DNA from: Limnanthes douglasii subsp. nivea
Lineage: Eukaryota; Streptophyta; Magnoliopsida; Brassicales; Limnanthaceae
Direction: 5' to 3'
DNA: 64,000 nucleotides
Assembly: GCA_036936605.1 (NCBI GenBank)
Contig: JAUPFV010000004.1
Coordinates: 88,438,334-88,502,333 of the forward strand
Position 1 is the stretch's first letter; each line of letters opens with the position of its first letter. Positions 57,546-64,000 of this stretch are shown here, piece after piece. The notes beneath the pieces were generated by a model. The model was given only the letters and a program-made list of their open reading frames with translations. It was not told the origin of the DNA and ran no database searches. The position numbers and the translations under genes were made by a program.

Positions 57546-60532
57546 ATGTTTACAGCAAGAACAACACTGATCAAGGGCGGCTGGCTTAACCTTTCAGAAT
57601 TGGAGAAAGCTCAAAGAGTTGAGAAGGAAAAACGACTTGCTGCAGGGCTACCATCGTCGCCTATTAAGAAACCAGCCTCTTCTGTCGCAGAATCTGATAG
57701 AGGTTCATCTTCTTCCAAAGGTACAAAACCTAAAAAACTCTTTCAATCAACGCTCTCCCCCATAGTATATGGCTCCTCAGTTCAGGAGTCGATCCCTGCT
57801 GTTGAACCGGGAGTTACTGTCACAAGTGTTAGGAAAAAATCTTCTTTCATTGCTATGGGGTCTGATTCTGACCATTCCCCGGACAAGTTAATCATGAAAA
57901 GGCCAAGTAGGTTGGTCAAAGGGCTTTCTTCCAAAAACACACCCTCGAAATCGGGGGCAAAAGATAGTGTATCAGGGTCTGGGGCAACTATAAGGGCTCC
58001 CCGGGAGAGGCTGTCAGGACTAGAGGCCAGCAGCCCACTACCCCACAAGGAATCTTCTACCTCAGAAACTCAAATTGAGGTGAGAAGTCGGGTAAATACG
58101 GACAGCCAACAGTCCGGAGGATCAGCTCTGCCAAGCGTCAATCCTCCCCGGACTATTTCTACTGAAGCTCCCCCAACGATTATGGAGGAGAGGATGGAGG
58201 ACTCCACTGAGGAGGTTAGATTTGAGTCCGAGTCTTGCGGACAGGCTGATACTGCTATCGTTGTTGCCAAGAAAGGCAAAGAGGACTTGTATCTGAGGCG
58301 TCCGGACCTGCCGGAGAGCCTTGAAGGGAGAGTGGGGCCATGCTTTCATAAAGTGGAGTTCAAGTATCTTTCAGCTTTGCTAAGGACCAAGTATGCGTTC
58401 ATCCATACTTCAGATCTGGGTCGGTTGTGCACTAAATGGGGGATCCCTGAGAATGTAAAGATACGAATTCCCATCGATCCAGAGACCCCGATGGACTGCA
58501 AAAGGAATGAGATAGTCTTCTTTTTGGAGCTATTCAACTGAGGACTCAGGTTCCCATTGGACCCAGAGATAGTGCGCTACTTTCACTTGGTCAAACTCTG
58601 CCCATCACAGCTAAGCCCCAACGGTTGGTTCACCTTGATGTCATGTATTATGACGTCTAGGTTATCTGGAATCCCTCTTCCTATGGAAGAGTTTGCAGCT
58701 GTGGCCAACTTGTGCAAACATCATCAGTTCCCCTTCTACCATTTCAACATGGGGAACGATCTTAAAGCTGTCGATGATCTCCTGGAGTCGGAGAGCAAAT
58801 AAAGGAGCCAATTCTTATTTGTCAGTGGCTCATGGAAGAATGGCAAGAAAATCAAGACCGGAGAGAATCCAAGCCTCCTTAGGAGTAGATGGAGGAGTGA
58901 CCGTAAGCTTCTCATCTTAAGTCTCTGTCCGATTTTCCCTTTTCTTTTAAGTTTATGCTAATTAGTTTCTCTTTTGTTTTATCAGAGCTGCCAAAGGAGT
59001 TCGGAGACTACCTGAAGGCCGGACAGGTCTCCTGTGGCAAAATCAACGCTTGGGCCGTAGAGAACTGGGAGAACCGGTTCCATAAAGCCTTCACTTCTGG
59101 AAACTTAGCAAGGTCTCACCTGTGGAACACCATAGGTCGAAGAGACCTAACTTGGGAGGAGTTCTCCACCCAACCTGATGAAGACATCGTGCTCAGAAGG
59201 TCTCATAAACTGGATGGGACTCTCTTCCTTCCTGCCCGGGCCAGAGCCCCAAGTAAAATGAAGGGCAAGAAGAAGAAAGGCAAGAGGGTGGCAGGTGATG
59301 ATGAGAAGGAGGCCCCAACAGACACAAAGGGACTGGCACAGGTTCAAATTGATGCAGCCCTTTTACAAGTGGTGGAACAGGAGAGCGAGAAGCAGGAAGT
59401 GAACCTCCCTAAGCCCTCAAGGGCTTCTAAGAGGACTCGCAAGCAAACAAGTGAGAGCGCTGATAGGGAGGCCAAGAAGAAGAAGACTTCCCAAGGAGAT
59501 GAGGTTGCTCTCCGGGACCCGGAGCCTTCTTTCCCTACTTATCCTACACTGGCCGAAGAGATCCCAAGAGACTTTCAAGAAGAGATCCCAAGGGAATTCC
59601 ACACAGATGAGGTTGAGGGGGGAGAGCTTAACTTAGACGAAATGGACATCACCGGTCTGGGTGGACTTGGTGAATATTTTCTTGGGCTGCCCAGAGACGA
59701 GTTCGCAGGGCCCTACGTCCCTCCAAGCAGCTCCAACACAGTTAACTTCAACGGTAAGACTTTTATGGTTTCCAGTGAGAGGGATGTTATAGCCCATTCT
59801 ATCCTTAGCAACGTGCAGCCAATACTTACTTTGGAAAGGCAAGTCCGAAGCCAGGCAGACACCATCAAAGACCTCAAGTCAGAGAAGGAAAAACTGTCCG
59901 AGGACCTCCGGACTACTGCCAATAAGGTTGATTTGCTCAAGGAGGCAAATGATCAGCTAAAGAAGAATCAAGATGAAAGCAACACAAAAGTTGCTTCCTT
60001 GGAAGAGACCGTAAAAGATTTCCGGGCTAAGCTGTCCGGACTGGAGAAGGACCTGACAGCCTCAAGGGGAGAAACTGCAGCAAAGGAGAAGCTCGTCACC
60101 AACCTGACCACTGACAAAATTGCTTTAGAGAATGCAGTGACTCAGGCTGTTGAAAAGAAAGCTGCTTTGGTGAGGGATCAAGAGGCCATGATCAAGGCCA
60201 GGATCAACGCCTATGCCAGGGAGATGATCAAAAGCGAGGAGTTAATGATTCAAAAGGTAAAGTCTGACATGGTCCTCCTGTTTCACAAGAAATTCCCGAA
60301 GAGGAGACTAGGGGAATTATGGCGCTATAGAGATGATGATGATCTCCCATACTGGACCATGGTTGATGAGGGGTACTCCGGTGAGTCTTCGTCCGGTGAT
60401 GAAGAGGAAACCGGAGAGACCCCAGGTGAGGAAGAGATTGACCCCAAGGGTAAGAAGATAGTCGAAGAGAAAAGCGACATCAAGGGCAAGAAAGAAAATG
60501 AGGGTGAGCCATCTTCAAAGGCTCAACCTTAA
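57546..60532 (+). pseudogene. Tat-element antisense gene, spliced, nearly intact
   Basis: A gene on the strand opposite to pol, facing it. Exon 1 (57546-58902) starts MFTARTTLIKGGWLNLSELE, has a Ser/Pro-rich region, then a conserved central domain (about 58290-58770: LPESLEGRVGP, LGRLCTKWGIPENVKI, GLRFPLDPEIVRYFH, LCPSQLSPNGWFTLMS, FPFYHFNMGND) that resembles the plant 'putative gypsy-type transposon' family. Exon 2 (58986-60532) has LPKEFGDYLK, SGNLARSHLWNTIGRRDLTWEEF, a Lys-rich probable nuclear signal (KGKKKKGKR), a long coiled coil (about 59830-60230), KSDMVLLFHKKFPKRRLGELW and an acidic/Lys tail. Two in-frame stops, TGA at 58539 and TAA at 58800, replace Trp codons, judged from the decayed copy (NWGLRFP) and the motif pattern, so the copy is dead or recently dead. 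Function is unknown. Confidence 0.85.
58903..58985 (+). other. 83-base intron in the antisense gene
   Basis: GTAAGCTT at the left and TTTGTTTTATCAG at the right fit plant splice sites. The interval is T-rich and full of stops. Removing it joins the frame of the conserved central domain to that of QLPKEFGDYLK. On the sense strand of the element it has no splice signals, so the genomic RNA would keep it. Confidence 0.75.
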
Positions 60533-60570
60533 CTTATAATTTATTTTGTCTATCTTTTATTCAAACTAAA

Positions 60571-60590
60571 GTCCTTGGAAGGCCAAGGCA
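60571..60590 (+). repeat. 20-bp direct repeat with hairpin, copies at 60571 and 60658
   Basis: GTCCTTGGAAGGCCAAGGCA occurs exactly at 60571-60590 and 60658-60677. Each contains CCTTGG-AAGG-CCAAGG, a 6-bp stem with a 4-base loop, 87 bases apart. They lie 39 and 126 bases after the stop of the antisense gene and at the 3' side of pol. Confidence 0.9.
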
Positions 60591-60605
60591 CTCTTTTTGT
60601 GATGG

Positions 60606-60624
60606 TGTCCGTATTATTCGGACA
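60606..60624 (+). repeat. Hairpin TGTCCG/CGGACA
   Basis: TGTCCG (60606-60611) and CGGACA (60619-60624) with a 7-base AT loop, placed midway between the two repeats of the previous entry. Confidence 0.8.
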
Positions 60625-60985
60625 GATTTTTGTACTGTGCCCAAACTTGTTTAAAACGTCCTTGGAAGGCCAAGGCAGCTTTAAGTTGTTGAATGAATAT
60701 TTTATTTTGCTCAACCATCCTCTTCTTTCATTATTTGTTTAAATAGCTGGAGTTTAAGTAATTTTATTGTATTGTGAGAGTATTAAGACTCTCCGGCTAG
60801 AATTTAAATAGCCCTTAAATCTTTTAACCCGGGTAGTATGATAAGAGACAAAATTATGAAAATACTTAGAGAATTTTGAAGAAGGCACCAAGTTTTATTG
60901 AAAGCTCTCCGTGCCACCGAAGAGGGGAAGGTATGCCCCCAAATATTTACATGGATGTTTAAACAAGTAAATATTTACACAAGTT

Positions 60986-61358
60986 TTATTCCAAGTACAT
61001 TCGAACGTGTTCAATATTCCAAGGGTGAGTTAAAACCCTGCCATCTTTGTCTTCCAACCAGCATGTCCCAGGCTTGATTCTTTCAACCACAGTATATGGA
61101 CCCTCCCAAGTTGGGGCCAGCTTTCCGAAAAGCTTTTCCTTAGTATGCAAGAAAACTTTCCTTAATACTTTATCTCCTGGTTGAAAATCTCTTCTTTTAA
61201 CTTTAGAAGCAAAACTGCTTCTCATCAAGCCCTGATAGTGTGCCATTCTAAGATGAGCTTTCACCCGTCTTTCTTCGATTAAATCAAGCTGATTTCTAAT
61301 TGCCATTTCATTAGCATGTCCGGAGAAGTTATGAATACGAAAGGAGGGGAGTGTCTTT
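60986..61358 (-). pseudogene. Tat pol, integrase C-terminal part
   Basis: Minus-strand frame 61306-60986 reads NQLDLIEERRVKAHLRMAHY, then SSFASKVKRRDFQPGDKVLRK, LAPTWEGPYTV and DKDGRVLTHPWNIEHVRMYLE, the usual integrase C-terminal domain with its GDxVLRK and W-x-GPY motifs. It is continuous with the frame above except for one extra C in the run near 61355-61360, which shifts the frame. It ends at TAA 60988-60986. Confidence 0.9.
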
Positions 61359-62575
61359 TCTATGGGGGGCTACTGCATCCATTCCATAGACCAAGGCAAA
61401 AGGGGATTCTTGTGTTGCAGCCCCAGGTGTTGTTCGGTAGGCCCACAAGACTTCTTGTAGATAACTAGGCCACTTCCCAGCAGCCCCTTCTAAATTCTTC
61501 TTTAAACCGGACAGTATCGTTCTATTAGCCACTTCAACTTGCCCATTGGCTTGAGGGTGGAAAGGTGAAGAAAAGTAGTGTTGAATACCCCTTGAGGCAC
61601 AGAAGCTTTCCATTTCTCTGTTGTCAAACTGTGGCCCATTGTCTGTTGTTATTTTCTGGGGGACACCAAATCTGCAACATATGTTGGATAGAATGAATTT
61701 TATAACAGCTTTTGAGGTTGTCCCTGCCAAGGGGGCTGCTTCTATCCACTTCGAGAAGTAGTCAATGGCTACAATTATGGTTTTACGCCCTCCGGACGCC
61801 ACACGGAGAGGCCCAACTAAGTCCAATCCCCATCGAGCAAACGGGATGGGCTCAGAAATTGATTCCAAAGGAATGACTGGTACATGAATTTCATTGTTGT
61901 ACCTCTGGCATGGGTCACACCTTCTTACCAGCTCCTTAGCATCTTTCATAATCGATGGCCAATAGTATCCGGAGAGTAACACTCTTCTTGTCAAAGCTCT
62001 AAATCCACACTGGGCTGATCCCTCACCATCATGCAATTCGGAGAGAACCATTTGTGACTCATGATCCCCTAAACAACGTAGGAGAGGTTTGCTGTAGGAC
62101 TTTTTGTACAAGACTTCTCTAATCATAATGAAACCACGAGCCCTGTGTTTCAATGTTCTGGCTTGTGATTTATCCAAGGGCACGATGCCATCGGACATAT
62201 ATTGTATAAGAGGAGACCTCCAGTCTTGAGGCCGATTCACTTGTACTTCAAAGACTTCCTCTCTTATACCTTCATTGAGTTGAATAGAAGGACTTTCAAG
62301 CACTTGGATCCATGGGTAGGACTCCGTATATGCTATCGTTGCTAGTGAATCTGCTAGCTCATTTTCTGCCCGGGGGATGTGCTCATAAATAACAGCTTTA
62401 AATTTCAACGCTTCATTTTTAAGGAGGAGTAAATACTTGACCAATTGTTCCTTTCTAGCTTCTGATAGGCCCAAGGCGTGGTGGACTAGCAACTGGGAGT
62501 CACTTAGTAGCTTGACTCTTTTAGCTCCACAAATGTAGGCCAATTTTAACCCAGCTATAGCTGCTTCGTATTCGG
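61329..62575 (-). pseudogene. Tat pol, second RNase H and integrase
   Basis: The 404-codon frame from 62543 completes a second RNase H (VKLLSDSQLLVHHAL, IPRAENELADSLATIA) and then codes integrase: zinc finger with H171, C209, C212 but Gln178 in place of the second His, core with D241 (WGLDLVGP), D301 (TTDNGPQF) and E337 (GQVEVANR), a DD35E spacing. Then WPSYLQEVLWAYRTTPGAAT and ALVYGMDAVAP. A one-base loss near 62576 separates it from the upstream frame and a one-base gain near 61358 from the C-terminal part. Two RNase H domains in series mark the Tat lineage. Confidence 0.92.
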
Positions 62576-64000
62576 ATCATTATTGGATGCCCTGAAAGCA
62601 AAACAAATAGCTTGGAACATGTTGTCCCCGTATGGGGAAGTGAGACATATTCCTGCCCCAGATCCCATGGAACTGGATCCTCCGTCTGTTCGGACAATCC
62701 ACACTTTCTTGTTTTTTGAATCAGTAGGTTGCTCCGAATCCCTGTCAGAGTGGAATTCAACCAGAAAATCAGCCACAGCTTGGGCTTTTACCGCTGTCCG
62801 GGGAGCAAAGTCTATGTCGAAGTCCGCCAACTCTACTGACAACTTGGTCATTCTGCTTGAAATGTCTGCTTTTTGAAGGACATTCTTTAAAGGGAAGGAC
62901 GTTCGGACAATGATAGGATGAGCCTGGAAGTAGGGCCTCATTTTCCTTGCAGCTATCACCAAGGCTAATGCCAGTTTTTCAAGTTTCAAGTAACGCCTCT
63001 CAGCATCAATCAAGCTTTTGCTGATGTAGTACACTGGGTGAGGATGCCCATCAACCTCCCTTACTAGCACAACACTGATGGCACAACTTGAAACAACCAG
63101 ATATACAAAGAGAGTCTCCCCATCAACCGGTTTGAACAAAGTCTTGGGAGAGGAAAGATGTTTCTTGATTTCATTAAATGCTTCATTACACTGTGGTGTC
63201 CATTCAAACCCCTTGGCACCCCTCAAGGTTTGAAAGAATGGAGCACACCTGTCCGAAGACCTGGATATGAATCTGTTTAAGGCAGCCAATCTCCCCGTTA
63301 ATTTCTGTACTTCTTTAATGTTTCGAGGAGGCTCCATTTGGAACAAAGAATTGAGTTGGTCCGGGTCGGGCTGTATTCCATGCTCACTTATGATATACCC
63401 TAAGAACTTCCTGGACTGCACTCCGAACACACACTTTTCAGGGTTTAGCTTTAAATTTACTTTGGCCAAGTTGGCAAAAGTCTCTTGGAGGTCGGACAAG
63501 TGCAACTGCTCATCAACGCTTTTTACCATCATATCGTCAATGTAAACCTCCATATTTCTTCCAATTTGATCAGCAAATGCCTTGTTGACTAACCTTTGAT
63601 AAGTAGCCCCAGCATTTTTCAGGCCAAAAGGCATCACCTTATAGCAATGTAGACCCCTATCAGTGACAAACGTGGTATGCTCTTGATCTTTTCGATCTAC
63701 TTGAATCTGATTGTACCCGGAGAAGGCATCCATGAAGGAGAGAAACTTGTTCCCAGAAGTAGAGTCTACTAACTGATCAATCCGGGGGACCGGATACAAG
63801 TCTTTTGGACAAGCTCGATTGAGGTCTGTGAAGTCAATGCACATACGCCATTTGCCATTCTTCTTTTTTACTAAGACAGGATTGGCAGTCCACAAAGGGT
63901 ATTGAGATTCTTTAATGTGCCCCATCTTTGTGAGCCTGTCAACCTCTTGTACAATGACATCAGCCTTTTCTTTTGAGAAAGCTCTCCTCTTTTGTACTAC
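62555..64000 (-). pseudogene. Tat pol, reverse transcriptase and first RNase H (runs off the right edge)
   Basis: Open to the window edge (frame continues through RRAFSKEKADVIVQEVDRL). RT: MCIDFTDLNRACPKD, SFMDAFSGYNQI with catalytic Asp, MPFGLKNAGATYQRLV and YIDD at 63544-63533. Then the RT-linked RNase H (FEWTPQCNEAFNEIKKHL, ISKSLIDAERRYLKLEKLAL, QAHPIIVRTSFPL) and, from about 62710, the start of a second, archaeal-type RNase H (WIVRTDGGSSSMGSGAGI). The frame ends at 62555 through a one-base deletion. Gag, protease and the 5' LTR would lie to the right, beyond the window. Confidence 0.93.

Larger units (their letters stand above)
60533..60985. other. Spacer between convergent Tat antisense gene and pol
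   Basis: The stop codons of both genes face each other across 453 bases. It contains a perfect 20-bp direct repeat, three small hairpins (see next entries) and AATGAATATTTTATTT-like poly-A signals on the plus strand. Part of it is also recognisable in the decayed copy at 5160-5230. Confidence 0.8.

Noticed and set aside
57782..58537. Several minus-strand ORFs of 63-88 codons inside the antisense gene
   Set aside because: They are shadow frames of the conserved plus-strand gene and have no support of their own.
59147..59347. Minus-strand ORFs at 59147, 59417, 59633 and 59713
   Set aside because: All overlap the conserved exon 2 of the antisense gene and are shadow frames.

Overview
The window is nuclear DNA of a flowering plant, probably a eudicot. 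The evidence is a GT-AG spliced class III (secretory) peroxidase gene, several plant lineages of Ty1/copia and Ty3/gypsy LTR retrotransposons, plant-type LINE remnants, and broken pieces of plant PPR, ankyrin-CCCH zinc-finger and beta-amylase genes. The sequence is AT-rich and about nine tenths of it is transposon-derived. I cannot name the species. The only gene that reads intact from start to stop is the peroxidase (15959-17186, minus strand, three exons).

Region 1-13930 is a tandem duplication of about 7.6 kb. Unit 1 enters from outside the window and ends at 4824; unit 2 runs 4825-12431. Each unit carries, in order: a Tat-lineage gypsy remnant (antisense ORF and LTR), a second gypsy gag and LTR (minus), a copia gag-protease (minus), a copia LTR (plus) and a LINE 3' end (plus). 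Unit 2 also shows the part of the Tat remnant that unit 1 has outside the window: the end of a protease (plus) followed by the convergent antisense ORF (minus). Region 13930-15830 holds two LTR-like direct repeats around a purine-rich, minisatellite-bearing core, followed by small repeats. The peroxidase gene follows, then AT-rich DNA with a LINE remnant.

Region 19712-47275 is a second, larger tandem duplication of about 15.5 kb. Unit A is 19712 to about 35117 and unit B starts about 35252. Each unit has a LINE RNase H remnant (minus), a gypsy LTR with a copia gag-pol element lodged directly after it, a gypsy gag start, and then a chain of captured fragments: an unknown acidic/proline-rich ORF, a PPR motif, an ankyrin-CCCH protein, a beta-amylase piece and unknown sequence. 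Each unit ends in a different copia element. Unit B has lost about 2.4 kb at an AT microsatellite but continues through the whole of that last copia (to 50250).

Region 50800-56640 holds a copia gag-protease-integrase fragment and a gypsy fragment with its 3' LTR, both on the minus strand. Region 56651-64000 is the 3' part of a young Tat-lineage gypsy element: 3' LTR, a spliced antisense gene with its own TATA box (plus), a 453-bp spacer with hairpins, and a convergent pol (minus) with reverse transcriptase, two RNase H domains and integrase that runs off the right edge. It is inactivated by only a few point lesions. The same convergent layout appears, much more decayed, at 4825-7970. The Tat sense/antisense pair and the chain of captured gene fragments are the most interesting content.
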